A stretch of 33,871 nucleotides of DNA. It comes from Polaromonas sp. Lineage in GTDB: Bacteria > Pseudomonadota > Gammaproteobacteria > Burkholderiales > Burkholderiaceae_C. The stretch is taken from the NCBI GenBank assembly GCA_028292045.1, contig JAQGMZ010000076.1, positions 1 through 33,871 on the forward strand, read 5' to 3'. How positions within the stretch are numbered: position 1 is the stretch's first letter; every line of letters begins with the position of its first letter. Shown piece after piece: positions 22,620-32,958 of the stretch. The position numbers were made by a program, and so were the translations under genes. The notes below the pieces were generated by a model. The model had not been told where the DNA came from and ran no database searches. It saw only the letters and a program-made list of their open reading frames with translations.

Positions 22620-24396
22620 CGACCAGGTATTCCCTGGCGTACCAGTAGGTTTCAGGCGTCTTGAAGGCCGCCATGAAGCCGTCGTTTTCATCCTGCCGCG
22701 AACGAATGTCCCAGCGCTCGTCGATGATGCGGCAGCGCACGCAGGGCGCCTGGCCGATGCGCCGCTGCACCAGCACGTAGCGGCTGGACTTGAACAAGCT
22801 TTCCACCTCGGCAAAATCGACCGGCTGGGCGGCAAAATAGTCCTTGATCTTCGCGCCGGGAATGATGAATGCGTAGCGCTCGAAATGGCCGTTGAAGTTG
22901 CTCGGTACCTGCACGGTCTGGCCGGCCAGCAGGGCAGTGGTTTCGGGCTTGAAGCGGCCCAGGCTGCCGTTGAAGGGATGGGTCACCCAGGCCAGCGCGA
23001 ACACCACGGCGAAACCGGCCAGCGCCGCCAACGGCCGGGTCCATGATTTTTTGAACACGCCGGCCAGGCATGCCATCGCGGCGCCCGCCACGAACACCCA
23101 GAACAGGGGCGACAAGACCCAGGGGTCTTGCGTCGCCTTCACCGCGCCGTAGCCAATCAGGCCCATGGCCAGCAGGCCGGTCATGCAGACCAGCAGCGTC
23201 AGGCTGAACCAAATGCGGCCGATGCGGTGCCAGTACAGCGCCATCACCACCGCCAGCGCCGGCATGGCCGGGATCAGGTAGCGGGTCGAGCGCTGGGTGG
23301 GCAGCATGAAGACGAGCGCCAGCGCCAGCAGCCAGAGCCACATGATTTTTTCAGCATCGGTGATGGTTTGCGCCGTGCCCTTGCGCTGCCGGTAACCGCG
23401 CCAGGCGGCCACGAAGCAGCCCACCGCCAGCGGAAGCAGGAACAGGGCGTTGGAAAAGTAGCCCGTCAAAATCGTCAGGATGCTGCTGCCGCCGCTGAAG
23501 GCGGTCTTGAAGTAGCCTTTGGACGAGTTCATCTTGCCGGCGTTCTCGCCGACCACAAACTCGCGCCAGACCTCGCCCGGCTGCGGATCCAGGGCAAACC
23601 ACAGGCCAAACACGGCCAAACCGAGCATGCAGATCACGCCGACCCGGACACCGTCCCCGACGATGCCGGGCCTGAAAAGTTTCCACGGCGCCACCTGCGC
23701 GCCCACCGCCTGGTAGCACAGCGCCAGCGCAAAGCCGACGGGCGCCACCATGACAAACGATTTGTACAGGCAGCCGATGCCGATGGCCATCCCCGCGATG
23801 AGCGGAAATTTCCAGCGGGACGCCAGCAGCCGGGCCGGCGACCAGGCGATGGCGAAAAACACGCCGAACAGCCAGAAGGTCTCGGGTGCGCTGGTCAGGT
23901 AGGGCCGGCCATAGCGGTAGGTGGTAAAAAATGACAGGTACACCAGCGCGGCGATGGCGCCCATGGCCAGCGCATGCTGGCGGCCCTGCGCGGGGGTGGC
24001 GCCGCCGGCCGCCTGCGGGGCGTTGCGAACGGTTTTCCAGGCCAGCAGCGCGACCATCAGCGTGATGCCCCAGGTGTAGGCGACGCTGGGCAGCCGCAGC
24101 CGCAGCAGCGTCCAGTGCTCGCCCCAGCCGCCGGCCACCATCGCCTGCCAGAACAGCAGCGGCGGCTTGGTGTTGCGCATGAAGTCCCAGGCGCTTTGCA
24201 GCGGCAGCCAGTGGCCGCTGGCGGCGGTCAGGCGGGCGATGTTGGCATAGACCAGTTCGTCGCCGTTGCGCGGAATGTGGTCGCCGCCCAGGCCGAACAG
24301 GTAGGCCAGCGCCACGGCAATGGCCAGGCCCATCCAGACCCGGTGGAAGGACCGGCGGGCGGGTGGCGTGGTTTCGTCAGGGCTTGTCATGGACAT
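22603..24396 (-). CDS. GT39/ArnT-like polyprenol-dependent membrane glycosyltransferase
   Basis: A 597-aa integral membrane enzyme with about 12 hydrophobic helices. The first periplasmic loop holds the catalytic acidic motif in GGDHIPRNGDELVYANIARL (about 37-56) and then WDFMRNTKPPLLFWQAMVAG, the signature of ArnT/PMT enzymes that move a sugar from a polyprenyl-phosphate donor to lipid A, protein or glycan on the outer face of the inner membrane. The soluble C-terminal region (about 480-597) ends in Arg/Trp/Tyr-rich sequence. Donor sugar and acceptor are unknown; L-Ara4N genes are not present here. ATG 24396 (or 24390) is 6 bp after gtrA, so it is surely the last gene of the minus-strand run. 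Confidence 0.88.
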   Translation of the reverse strand: MSMTSPDETTPPARRSFHRVWMGLAIAVALAYLFGLGGDHIPRNGDELVYANIARLTAASGHWLPLQSAWDFMRNTKPPLLFWQAMVAGGWGEHWTLLRLRLPSVAYTWGITLMVALLAWKTVRNAPQAAGGATPAQGRQHALAMGAIAALVYLSFFTTYRYGRPYLTSAPETFWLFGVFFAIAWSPARLLASRWKFPLIAGMAIGIGCLYKSFVMVAPVGFALALCYQAVGAQVAPWKLFRPGIVGDGVRVGVICMLGLAVFGLWFALDPQPGEVWREFVVGENAGKMNSSKGYFKTAFSGGSSILTILTGYFSNALFLLPLAVGCFVAAWRGYRQRKGTAQTITDAEKIMWLWLLALALVFMLPTQRSTRYLIPAMPALAVVMALYWHRIGRIWFSLTLLVCMTGLLAMGLIGYGAVKATQDPWVLSPLFWVFVAGAAMACLAGVFKKSWTRPLAALAGFAVVFALAWVTHPFNGSLGRFKPETTALLAGQTVQVPSNFNGHFERYAFIIPGAKIKDYFAAQPVDFAEVESLFKSSRYVLVQRRIGQAPCVRCRIIDERWDIRSRQDENDGFMAAFKTPETYWYAREYLVEPLAP

Positions 24397-24402
24397 AAAC
24401 GA

Positions 24403-24888
24403 TTAATGCGTCGCCTTGCGCTGGCGGCGGAAGGTCAGCTTGTCATTGGCGACGAAATTGACCACGCTGGCCAGCACGATGGCGATCACGTTGGCCACCA
24501 GGTAATGCAGGTGCAGCGCCAGCCACTTGGTCAGCAGCGACTGCAGGACGATCGACAGCGCCGCGGCCATCACGTACTTGGCGAACAGCCGCAGCGCCGG
24601 CTGGGGCGCGCTGCGGGTCCGGTCGCGCCAGGTCAGGCGCCGGTTCCAGTAGAAATTGCTGATGGTGGCGATGCTGATGGCCAGCGCGATCGAGTAGTTC
24701 AGCCGCAGGTGAAAGTCGGCGATGCTGTTCAGGAAATGCTCTTGCGCCAGATACAGCACCGCAATGTTGATGACGGTGCCGCTGCCCCCGACCATGCCGA
24801 ACTTGATGAAACGCCAGCGCAGCATCTGCTGGAAACGCGGCGGCAAAAAGCCGACCAGCGTTTCGGCAAAGGTTCTGAGTCTTGACAT
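24403..24888 (-). CDS. gtrA: GtrA-family membrane protein
   Basis: A 161-aa protein with four transmembrane helices and the GtrA pattern: WRFIKFGMVGGSGTVINIAVL (first helix, family-defining; quoted in part as FIKFGMVGGSGTVIN), ATISNFYWNRRLTW and a fourth helix ending VVNFVANDKLTFRRQ. GtrA proteins are thought to flip undecaprenyl-phosphate-linked sugar across the inner membrane for glycan decoration. It lies between a GT9 gene (12 bp) and a GT39 gene (6 bp), which fits supplying a lipid-linked donor to the GT39 enzyme. The GT2 (GtrB-like) enzyme that would load the lipid is not in the window. Confidence 0.92.
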   Translation of the reverse strand: MSRLRTFAETLVGFLPPRFQQMLRWRFIKFGMVGGSGTVINIAVLYLAQEHFLNSIADFHLRLNYSIALAISIATISNFYWNRRLTWRDRTRSAPQPALRLFAKYVMAAALSIVLQSLLTKWLALHLHYLVANVIAIVLASVVNFVANDKLTFRRQRKATH

Positions 24889-24900
24889 AAGGCGGGGCGT

Positions 24901-26244
24901 TCAGGGCGCGGCCAGGCACTCGCGCGCCTTGGCCAGCACGTCGGCAGGTCGAATGACCTTGAGGCACTGGTTGTCGCCATCGCAAAACGAGGTGCGGTGG
25001 TTGTAGGCCGTCAGGCAGGGCGAGCACGGCCACTGGCTGTAAAACGAATGGCACCTGGGCGTCAGCGGCGCGTACAGGGCGGGCGTTTCGGGGCCGAACA
25101 GCATCAGCGTCCAGATCGGCGTCAGCGCGGCAAACTGGCCGGGGCCGCCGTCGTTGGTGACCAGCAGCCGCGCCACATGGAACAGCGCCAGCAACTCCGA
25201 AATAGAGCGGGTGTAGCCGGTCAGGTCGACGATATGGCCCCCAGGTTCGTTCACTTCGTGTAACTCTCTGCCCCCCGAGGGGGCCGCTGCGCCTGCGGTC
25301 TGGGGAAGCCAGTCCCGCGGCCCCTGCTGGAATGGGGACCCCTCACGGTCGCTTGCTTCGCTGGCGCCAGCCTGCACTTGCGCTACCAGCAGGCGGGCCA
25401 GTGCCTGGTCGTCTTTCAACCCAATCACGGCCACGGCGCAGCCGTCGGCCACCAAGCCCTGGCACAGCGCGGTGTACGACGCCAGCGGCCAGGCGCGAAT
25501 CGGCAAAATGCCGCCGCCCGGGTAGACCAGCACCAGCGGCTTGCCGGCAATGGCGGGAAAATCCTGCGCCAGCCGCGCCTGAATGCCCTGCACCAGCGCC
25601 GCATCAAGCCGAACATGCGGCGGCGGCTTGGGCATGCCCAGCACCGGCAGCTTGGACTTCGGCACGGCGGCGGAGTCGATCGACCGCGCCAGCGTCAGGA
25701 ACTGGGCGCTGATGTGGTGGTAGGGGTTGTAGGGCACCGGCCGGTTGATGTGCGAGCCGCGGTACAGGCCTTCCTGCGTGTGGCGGTGAAATCCGACCCG
25801 CACGCGGGCGCCGCTGGCATACGACAGCAGGCTGCTGATGCGCGAGAACAGTTCGCAGTCGATCGCCACGTCGACATTCGCCCGGCGCAGCGCCTGGATC
25901 GCCCGCCACAGGCTCGACAGCAGCGAGGTAAGCGAACGGTCGTCTACCGTGTGCACATTCTCCGGGCGAATCACCTGCATCAGGTCGAGAATTTCCCGGT
26001 TTTTGCGAAACAGCAGCGCATGCAGCGGCGCATCGGGATAGCGTGACCTGAGCCGGGCGAACATGTCGTTGGCCAGCACCAGGCTGCCCATTTCGGACAG
26101 CAGGATCACCACGATGGCGCGCGGCGCCTGGTCGGCGGCCGGCGCCGGCTGAAAGCGGCGCTTGAGCGCGTCAAAGCCCGACACCGCCGCGCACAGGGGT
26201 ATGCCCGCCCAGCGGTCGATGAAGCGCTGCAGGTCGATGTTCAC
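24901..26244 (-). CDS. GT9 (heptosyltransferase-like) glycosyltransferase carrying an in-frame repeat insertion
   Basis: This is a cytoplasmic GT-B fold enzyme related to ADP-heptose:LPS heptosyltransferases, 447 aa. The N-terminal domain shows VILLSEMGSLVLANDMFARL. The C-terminal domain shows LVLVYPGGGILPIRAWP and the nucleotide-sugar site LLVTNDGGPGQFAAL. A Cys-rich tail (CSPCLTAYNHRTSFC) is typical of a subgroup. Translation starts at GTG 26244, three nt after the tgt stop. Repeat copy B supplies residues 307-336 and a few before them, between ARLLVAQV and HIVDLTGYT. In relatives these flanks are joined by a short loop, so the enzyme carries roughly 38 additional residues without a frameshift or stop. 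Catalytic motifs are intact, so it may still work. Confidence 0.9.
   Translation of the reverse strand: MNIDLQRFIDRWAGIPLCAAVSGFDALKRRFQPAPAADQAPRAIVVILLSEMGSLVLANDMFARLRSRYPDAPLHALLFRKNREILDLMQVIRPENVHTVDDRSLTSLLSSLWRAIQALRRANVDVAIDCELFSRISSLLSYASGARVRVGFHRHTQEGLYRGSHINRPVPYNPYHHISAQFLTLARSIDSAAVPKSKLPVLGMPKPPPHVRLDAALVQGIQARLAQDFPAIAGKPLVLVYPGGGILPIRAWPLASYTALCQGLVADGCAVAVIGLKDDQALARLLVAQVQAGASEASDREGSPFQQGPRDWLPQTAGAAAPSGGRELHEVNEPGGHIVDLTGYTRSISELLALFHVARLLVTNDGGPGQFAALTPIWTLMLFGPETPALYAPLTPRCHSFYSQWPCSPCLTAYNHRTSFCDGDNQCLKVIRPADVLAKARECLAAP
25237..25366 (-). repeat. Dispersed GC-rich palindromic repeat, copy B, inside the GT9 gene
   Basis: The core is at 25237-25326 (minus strand), exactly 90 bp or 30 codons, with about 79 of 90 positions equal to copy A by hand count. 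The left arm gcgaccgtgaggggtc lies at 25337-25352 (minus-strand reading). The right end near 25237 keeps only part of the arm. Read in the GT9 frame it gives [19 protein letters not shown] and then RELHEVNEPGG, the same frame that is open in copies A and C. The inner hairpin is shortened here (ctgg/ccag). Confidence 0.85.
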
Positions 26245-26247
26245 GCG

Positions 26248-27802
<1,555 letters not shown>

Positions 27803-27806
<4 letters not shown>

Positions 27807-28015
27807 AAGCGCTCCGGATCATCCAGGATGGTGGTGTCCATGCCCCGCATGATGCCGCGGTAAGCCTGTGGCGGCAGCACGGGTAGCAGCCGGATGATGC
27901 CGCCGTAGTTGACCATCATCATCTTGGAGCCAGGCTTGATCTGCGCGCTCTCGCGTACCGCCTGCGGAATCACAACCTGGTACTTCGAAGAAACCGTAAC
28001 AACATGGTTTTTCAT
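27803..28015 (-). CDS. vapB: AbrB/SpoVT-type antitoxin of the VapBC pair
   Basis: A 70-aa protein with a swapped-hairpin AbrB DNA-binding domain (MKNHVVTVSSKYQVVIPQAV then RESAQIKPGSKMMMV) and a short C-terminal toxin-binding segment (RGIMRGMDTTILDDPERF). It should neutralise VapC and repress its own promoter. I chose ATG 28015 because a -10 box TACAAT ends 7 nt upstream; an in-frame ATG at 28024 overlaps that box, and a TTG lies at 28036. The gene begins about 27 bp after the queA stop. Confidence 0.88.
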
Positions 28016-28022
28016 ATCGATC

Positions 28023-28028
28023 ATTGTA
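28023..28028 (-). promoter_or_regulatory. Candidate -10 box of vapBC
   Basis: TACAAT on the minus strand (28028-28023) matches the sigma-70 -10 at five of six bases and lies 7 nt before ATG 28015. The -35 region would be in the 3' end of queA and is weak. It would let vapBC, and with it tgt, be transcribed independently of queA. Confidence 0.4.
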
Positions 28029-28042
28029 CCGTTCAACCATTT

Positions 28043-29098
28043 TCAGGTCGATGCGGCCGTGCGCTGCAGCAGCATCGCATCGCCATAGCTGAAGAACCGG
28101 TAACGCTGTTCGATCGCATGACGGTACAGCGCCATGATGTGGCCATGGCCTGAAAAAGCGCTGACCAGCATCATCAAGGTGCTTTTGGGCAAATGGAAAT
28201 TGGTCAGCAGCACATCGACCACCTGGAAGTCAAAGCCGGGCGTGATGAAAATATTCGTGTCATCGCAGGCCGGGCCGAATTTCGCGCTCGACTCCAGCGC
28301 CCGCACCGTCGTCGTGCCCACCGCCACCACCCGCCCGCCGCGTAATTTGCAGGCGGCAATGGCCGCCTGCGTGGCCTCGGGCACTTCGAAGCGCTCGAAA
28401 TGCATGACATGGTCGGCAATGTTTTCGGTCTTGACCGGCTGGAACGTGCCGGCACCCACATGCAGCGTGACGCTGGCCCGGGCAATGCCGCGCGCCTCCA
28501 ACTTTGCCAGCATGGCCTCGTCGAAATGCAGCGCGGCGGTCGGCGCGGCCACGGCGCCGGGGTGTCTGGCAAACACCGTCTGGTAGCGCTGCTCGTCGTC
28601 CGACGAATCGGTGTGGGTGATATAGGGCGGCAGCGGCACATGGCCGAACTCGGCCATCAGCGCATACGGATCGCTGCTGAGCTTGAAGCGGTACAGCGGC
28701 CCGTGGTCTTCAGGCCAGCGGCCAAGCAGCGTGGCGGTGAAGCCGCCGTCCATCTGCAGCACCGCGCCCGGCAGGGGTTTTTTGCTGACCTTCATGTGCG
28801 CGGCGACTTCATGGCCGGCGTCAAGCAGGGGCGACAGCACCCGCTCGATCAGCAATTCCAGCTTGCCGCCGCTGGCCTTCTGGCCAAACAGCCGGGCCTT
28901 GACAACCTGGGTGTCGTTGAACACCAGCAGGTCGCCGGGCTCAAGCAAATCGGGCAGGTCGGTGAAGCGGCGGTCGGCGATGGCGCCTCCCCGGCCATCC
29001 AGCAGGCGCGACGCGCTGCGCTCGGCAGCCGGGTGCTGGGCAATCAATTCGTCGGGGAGTGTGAAATCAAAGTCACTGAGGCTGAAATCTGTCTTCAT
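28043..29098 (-). CDS. queA: S-adenosylmethionine:tRNA ribosyltransferase-isomerase
   Basis: QueA transfers and rearranges the ribosyl part of SAM onto preQ1-34 of tRNA to make epoxyqueuosine, the step after Tgt. The 351 aa start [20 protein letters not shown] and contain [25 protein letters not shown], the strongly conserved [23 protein letters not shown], and [20 protein letters not shown] 29098 is chosen over an upstream in-frame codon because it matches the family and lies 17 bp from recG. It is the first gene of the minus-strand run that continues through vapBC and tgt. Confidence 0.96.
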   Translation of the reverse strand: MKTDFSLSDFDFTLPDELIAQHPAAERSASRLLDGRGGAIADRRFTDLPDLLEPGDLLVFNDTQVVKARLFGQKASGGKLELLIERVLSPLLDAGHEVAAHMKVSKKPLPGAVLQMDGGFTATLLGRWPEDHGPLYRFKLSSDPYALMAEFGHVPLPPYITHTDSSDDEQRYQTVFARHPGAVAAPTAALHFDEAMLAKLEARGIARASVTLHVGAGTFQPVKTENIADHVMHFERFEVPEATQAAIAACKLRGGRVVAVGTTTVRALESSAKFGPACDDTNIFITPGFDFQVVDVLLTNFHLPKSTLMMLVSAFSGHGHIMALYRHAIEQRYRFFSYGDAMLLQRTAAST

Positions 29099-29103
29099 GG
29101 AGG

Positions 29104-29113
29104 CACAATTGTC
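29104..29113. promoter_or_regulatory. Overlapping divergent -10 boxes between queA and recG
   Basis: The 17-bp gap contains the palindrome ACAATTGT (29105-29112). On the plus strand it gives CACAAT (29104-29109), 6 nt before the recG ATG, with CTGAAA 16 bp upstream as a fair -35. On the minus strand it gives GACAAT (29113-29108), 9 nt before the queA ATG, with no good -35. Confidence 0.4.
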
Positions 29114-29115
29114 CC

Positions 29116-31239
29116 ATGACGCTTCCGGCTGCCCCCGCCTTCGACAAGGCGCTGAAAACCGCTCCGCCACCGGGCAGGCCCGCGGTGAAATCCCCGGCGC
29201 AAAAAGCCATGGACAAGCTCGGCCTGCGCCGCGACATCGACCTGGCGCTGCACCTGCCGCTGCGCTACGAGGACGAAACCCGCATCGTGCGGCTGCTGGA
29301 CGCGCGCGATGGCGAACTGGTGCAGATCGAGGGCGAAGTCGTGCACAGCGAAGTCCAGATTCGCTCGCGTCGCCAGCTGCTGGTCACGGTCGATGACGGC
29401 AGCGACACCTGCCTGCTGCGCTTCCTGAATTTTTACCCGTCGCACCAGAAAACCCTGAGCGTGGGCGCCCGGGTGCGCGTGCGCGGCGAGCTGCGCGGTG
29501 GCTTTCTGGGCCGCGAGATGATGCATCCGCACTTCAAGCTGGCCGGCGGCGAACTGCCCGGCGCGCTGACGCCGGTGTACCCCACATCCGCCGGCCTGCC
29601 TCAGGTGTACCTGCGCAAGGCGGTGCTGAGCGGCCTGGCGCGGGCTGATCTGCGGGAAACCATTCCTTCGCAGTTTCTAAGCCAGAACATGCCGCTGCGC
29701 TTGTCCAGCCTGCGTGAAGCGCTACAGTTTTTGCACCACCCCACGCCCGACGCGGCGCTGCAGACGCTGGAAGACCGCAGCCATCCGGCCTGGCAGCGCC
29801 TGAAGGCCGAGGAACTGCTGGCCCAGCAGATCTCGCAGCTGCAGGCCCGGCGCGTGCGGGCCGCCATGCGCGCGCCCCCGTTGGACGGCCCGGCCATGCG
29901 CGGCACCCATTGCACGCTGCAGGAGCAGTTGCTGGAACGCCTGCCGTTTCGGCTGACGGCCGCGCAGCAGCGGGTTGGCCTGGAGATCGAGGCGGACCTG
30001 AAAAAGAGCGTTCCCATGCACCGCCTGCTGCAGGGCGACGTGGGTTCGGGCAAGACCGTCGTCGCGGCACTGGCCGCTGCCCGCTGCATTGACGCCGGCT
30101 GGCAGTGCGCGCTGATGGCGCCGACCGAAATCCTGGCCGAACAGCATTTCAGCAAGCTGATCGGCTGGCTGGAGCCGCTGGGCATCACCACCGCCCGGCT
30201 CAGCGGCAGCCAGAAACCCAAGGAGCGGCGCGCCATGCTGGCGCTGGTTGAAAGCGGCGAGGCCGGCCTGGTCATCGGCACCCACGCGGTGATCCAGGAC
30301 AAGGTGGTGTTCAAGAACCTGGCCCTCGCCATCATCGACGAGCAGCACCGCTTCGGCGTGGCCCAGCGCCTCGCCCTGCGCAGCAAGATGACCGAAGGCG
30401 GGCAGGAGCCGCACCTCCTGATGATGACCGCCACGCCGATTCCGCGCACCCTGGCCATGAGCTACTACGCCGACCTCGACGTGTCCACGCTCGACGAGTT
30501 GCCGCCCGGCCGCACGCCCATCGTCACCAAGCTGGTGAACGACGCCCGGCGCGACGAGGTCATCGCCCGCATCCAGGCGCAGATTGCCGAAGGCCGGCAG
30601 ATCTACTGGGTCTGCCCGCTGATCGAGGAAAGCGAGTCCATCGACCTGGTCAACGCCACCCAGACGCATGCGGCGCTCAGCGAGGCGCTGCCCGACGTGA
30701 TGGTCGGCCTGCTGCATTCGCGCATGCCGCCGGCCGAGAAAAAGGCCGTGATGAGCCTGTTCACCGAGGGCGTGATGGCGGTGCTGGTCAGCACCACGGT
30801 GATCGAGGTCGGCGTCGATGTGCCGAACGCGTCGCTGATGGTGATCGAGCATGCCGAGCGCTTTGGCCTGAGCCAGCTGCACCAGTTGCGCGGGCGCGTC
30901 GGTCGCGGCGCGGCGGCGTCGGCCTGCGTGCTGCTGTATTCGACCGGCGACGCGCCCCGGCTGGGCGAGGTGGCGCGGGCGCGGCTGAAGGCGATGGTCG
31001 AGACGAACGACGGTTTCGAGATCGCCCGGCGCGACCTGGAGATTCGCGGGCCGGGCGAGTTTCTGGGCGCCCGCCAGTCTGGCGCGGCGCTGCTGCGCTT
31101 TGCCGATCTGGAAACCGATGCGGCGTTGCTGGCCTGGGCGCGGGAGGTGGCGCCGGTGATGCTGGACCAATACCCTGATCTGGCCGAGCGGCATGTGCTG
31201 CGCTGGCTGGGGGGGAAAGCTGAGTTTTTGAAAGCTTGA
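29116..31239 (+). CDS. recG: ATP-dependent DNA helicase RecG
   Basis: RecG unwinds branched DNA and reverses stalled replication forks. The 707 aa have an N-terminal wedge/OB domain (about 35-200: [35 protein letters not shown]). The SF2 helicase core follows, with Walker [12 protein letters not shown] (about 311-321), motif Ia [10 protein letters not shown], motif [10 protein letters not shown], motif [14 protein letters not shown], motif [16 protein letters not shown] and motif [11 protein letters not shown]. The C-terminal RecG part contains [21 protein letters not shown] 29116 has no Shine-Dalgarno sequence. An Ala/Pro-rich leader of about 25 residues precedes the conserved start. Confidence 0.97.
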   Translation: MTLPAAPAFDKALKTAPPPGRPAVKSPAQKAMDKLGLRRDIDLALHLPLRYEDETRIVRLLDARDGELVQIEGEVVHSEVQIRSRRQLLVTVDDGSDTCLLRFLNFYPSHQKTLSVGARVRVRGELRGGFLGREMMHPHFKLAGGELPGALTPVYPTSAGLPQVYLRKAVLSGLARADLRETIPSQFLSQNMPLRLSSLREALQFLHHPTPDAALQTLEDRSHPAWQRLKAEELLAQQISQLQARRVRAAMRAPPLDGPAMRGTHCTLQEQLLERLPFRLTAAQQRVGLEIEADLKKSVPMHRLLQGDVGSGKTVVAALAAARCIDAGWQCALMAPTEILAEQHFSKLIGWLEPLGITTARLSGSQKPKERRAMLALVESGEAGLVIGTHAVIQDKVVFKNLALAIIDEQHRFGVAQRLALRSKMTEGGQEPHLLMMTATPIPRTLAMSYYADLDVSTLDELPPGRTPIVTKLVNDARRDEVIARIQAQIAEGRQIYWVCPLIEESESIDLVNATQTHAALSEALPDVMVGLLHSRMPPAEKKAVMSLFTEGVMAVLVSTTVIEVGVDVPNASLMVIEHAERFGLSQLHQLRGRVGRGAAASACVLLYSTGDAPRLGEVARARLKAMVETNDGFEIARRDLEIRGPGEFLGARQSGAALLRFADLETDAALLAWAREVAPVMLDQYPDLAERHVLRWLGGKAEFLKA

Positions 31240-31327
31240 GCCTGGATAAGCGCTCGCAGCGCCTGGGTCCATGGAATTTTGCCGTTTCCAGCGCCAGTGA
31301 TTCCCCGCCCCGGCTACCATTCCCTCC

Positions 31328-31831
31328 ATGAAATTCATCATCCGTTTTTTTGCCACGCTGCACGCGCTGATCGCCGGGCTGTTCGTCTGCGCGTCACTGG
31401 TCCTGATCGCCATTGCGGCCAATTTTGGCTGGCAGGCGCTGGCCAGCGGCCTGGATGTGGCGGCGGCGCAGGGCATCATCGAGGCCATCGGGCTGATTGC
31501 CGTGGCGGTGGTGGCGCTGCAGATTGCCCAGACCATCGTGGAGGAGGAAGAGATACGCGAGGCGCAGGTCAGCGCGCCGACGCGGGTGCGGCGCTACCTG
31601 TCGCGCTTCCTGGTGGTTATCGTGATTGCCTTGGCGGTCGAGGGACTGGTGGCCACCTTCAAGGCGCTGCACGAAGACCTGTCACAGCTGCCGTATGCCG
31701 CCAGCATTGTGATCTCGGTTGCGATTTTGCTCGCCGGCTGGGGCGCGTTCATCTGGTTCAACCGCGCTGCGGAGGAACTGGAGCCCGAGGCCATGAAGGA
31801 AGCCAAGAGCGAAGATAAAAAGCTCGGATAG
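31328..31831 (+). CDS. Small four-helix inner-membrane protein
   Basis: A 167-aa protein of unknown function. Four hydrophobic helices lie at about 8-30, 45-68, 92-112 and 122-143. An acidic/basic cytoplasmic loop EEEEIREAQVSAPTRVRRYL sits between helices 2 and 3, and the charged tail ends EEL..EAMKEAKSEDKK. It lies between recG and oxyR, all on the plus strand. A -10-like TACCAT (31315-31320) precedes ATG 31328 by 7 nt, with no Shine-Dalgarno sequence. No domain is recognised. Confidence 0.78.
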   Translation: MKFIIRFFATLHALIAGLFVCASLVLIAIAANFGWQALASGLDVAAAQGIIEAIGLIAVAVVALQIAQTIVEEEEIREAQVSAPTRVRRYLSRFLVVIVIALAVEGLVATFKALHEDLSQLPYAASIVISVAILLAGWGAFIWFNRAAEELEPEAMKEAKSEDKKLG

Positions 31832-31889
31832 CCCTGCCGAAAAGCGGGGGCCTGGAATTGCACCGGGATGAAGGCCGCACAATAGCCCC

Positions 31890-32846
31890 ATGACGCTGAC
31901 CGAACTCAAATACATCGTGGCCGTGGCCCGGGAAAGGCACTTTGGCCGGGGCGCCGAGGCCTGCCATGTCTCGCAGCCGACGCTCAGCGTGGCGATCAAG
32001 AAGCTCGAAGAAGAACTGCAGGTCAAGCTGTTCGAGCGCAATGCCAACGAAATCACCGTGACGCCGCTGGGCGAGGAAATCGTTCGCCAGGCGCAAAGCG
32101 TGCTGGAGCAGGCCGACAGCATCCGCGAGATTGCCAAGCGCGGCAAGGACCCGCTGGCCGGCAGCCTGCGGCTGGGGGTGATCTACACCATCGGCCCCTA
32201 CCTGCTGCCCGACCTGGTGCGCCAGATCATTGAAAAAACACCGCAGATGCCGCTGATGCTGCAGGAGAACTTCACCGTCAAGCTGCTGGAGGAACTGCGC
32301 ACCGGCGAGATCGACTGCGCCATCCTGGCCGAACCGTTCCCGGACACCAACCTGGCGATTGCGCCGCTGTACGACGAGCCCTTCATGGCCGCCGTGCCCA
32401 GCAGCCATGCGCTGGCCGCGCGCACCAGCGTGACGGCCGAGGAACTGAAAAAGGAAACCCTGCTGCTGCTGGGCACCGGCCACTGCTTTCGCGACCATGT
32501 GCTGGAGGTTTGCCCCGAGTTCGCGCGGTTTTCCAGCAGCGCCGAGGGCATCAACAAGAGTTTCGAAGGCTCGTCGCTAGAGACCATCAAGCACATGGTG
32601 GCTGCCGGCATGGGCATCACGCTGGTGCCGCGCCTGGGCGTGCCCAGGGAAGCGCTGGCTGCCACTGGCGCGACGACTTCGGCCGGCCAGCCGTCCTACA
32701 TCCGCTACCTGCCGTTCGACGGCCATGTGCCGACGCGGCGCGTGGTGCTGGCCTGGCGCCGCAGTTTTACCCGCTACGAAGCGATTGCCGCGCTGCGCAA
32801 TGCAATTTACGCTTGCGAGCTGCCGGGCGTCATCCGGCTGTCCTGA
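31890..32846 (+). CDS. oxyR: Hydrogen-peroxide-sensing LysR regulator OxyR
   Basis: A 318-aa redox-switched activator. The N-terminal HTH (about 1-60) reads MTLTELKYIVAVARERHFGR and SQPTLSVAIKKLEEEL, nearly the E. coli OxyR sequence. The redox pair is at Cys199 and Cys208 in GHCFRDHVLEVC, the same numbering as in E. coli OxyR. Oxidation to a disulfide triggers activation of peroxide-defence genes. A -10-like CACAAT (31878-31883) stands 6 nt before ATG, with no Shine-Dalgarno sequence. dps lies directly downstream with an OxyR-type operator. Confidence 0.95.
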   Translation: MTLTELKYIVAVARERHFGRGAEACHVSQPTLSVAIKKLEEELQVKLFERNANEITVTPLGEEIVRQAQSVLEQADSIREIAKRGKDPLAGSLRLGVIYTIGPYLLPDLVRQIIEKTPQMPLMLQENFTVKLLEELRTGEIDCAILAEPFPDTNLAIAPLYDEPFMAAVPSSHALAARTSVTAEELKKETLLLLGTGHCFRDHVLEVCPEFARFSSSAEGINKSFEGSSLETIKHMVAAGMGITLVPRLGVPREALAATGATTSAGQPSYIRYLPFDGHVPTRRVVLAWRRSFTRYEAIAALRNAIYACELPGVIRLS

Positions 32847-32867
32847 GGCCCGTCGCCCCAGGCTTGC

Positions 32868-32893
32868 CTATGGCGCATATAGGCACTGGCTGT
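32868..32893 (+). promoter_or_regulatory. OxyR operator upstream of dps
   Basis: The OxyR consensus is ATAG-N7-CTAT-N7-ATAG-N7-CTAT. Here CTAT (32868-32871), N7, ATAG (32879-32882), N7 and CTGT (32890-32893) reproduce elements 2 to 4 with exact spacing and a single mismatch; element 1 is not conserved. It directly abuts the -35 of the dps promoter, the usual place for an OxyR activator site. Confidence 0.65.
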
Positions 32894-32921
32894 TGATGCC
32901 GCTGTCCTGATTGCGTAAAGT
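32893..32921 (+). promoter_or_regulatory. Sigma-70 promoter of dps
   Basis: TTGATG (32893-32898), 17-bp spacer and TAAAGT (32916-32921). Transcription would begin near 32928, giving a leader of about 30 nt with Shine-Dalgarno AAGGA (32946-32950) before ATG 32959. The OxyR operator touches the -35. Confidence 0.6.
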
Positions 32922-32958
32922 GCTTGAACTTCACTTGTCTTGTTAAAAGGAAAAAACC

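Noticed and set aside
32868-32893. Reading the gcctat/ataggc inverted repeat as a terminator for oxyR
   Set aside because: The exact 7-nt periodic tetrads, lack of a T-run and position against the dps -35 fit an OxyR operator better.
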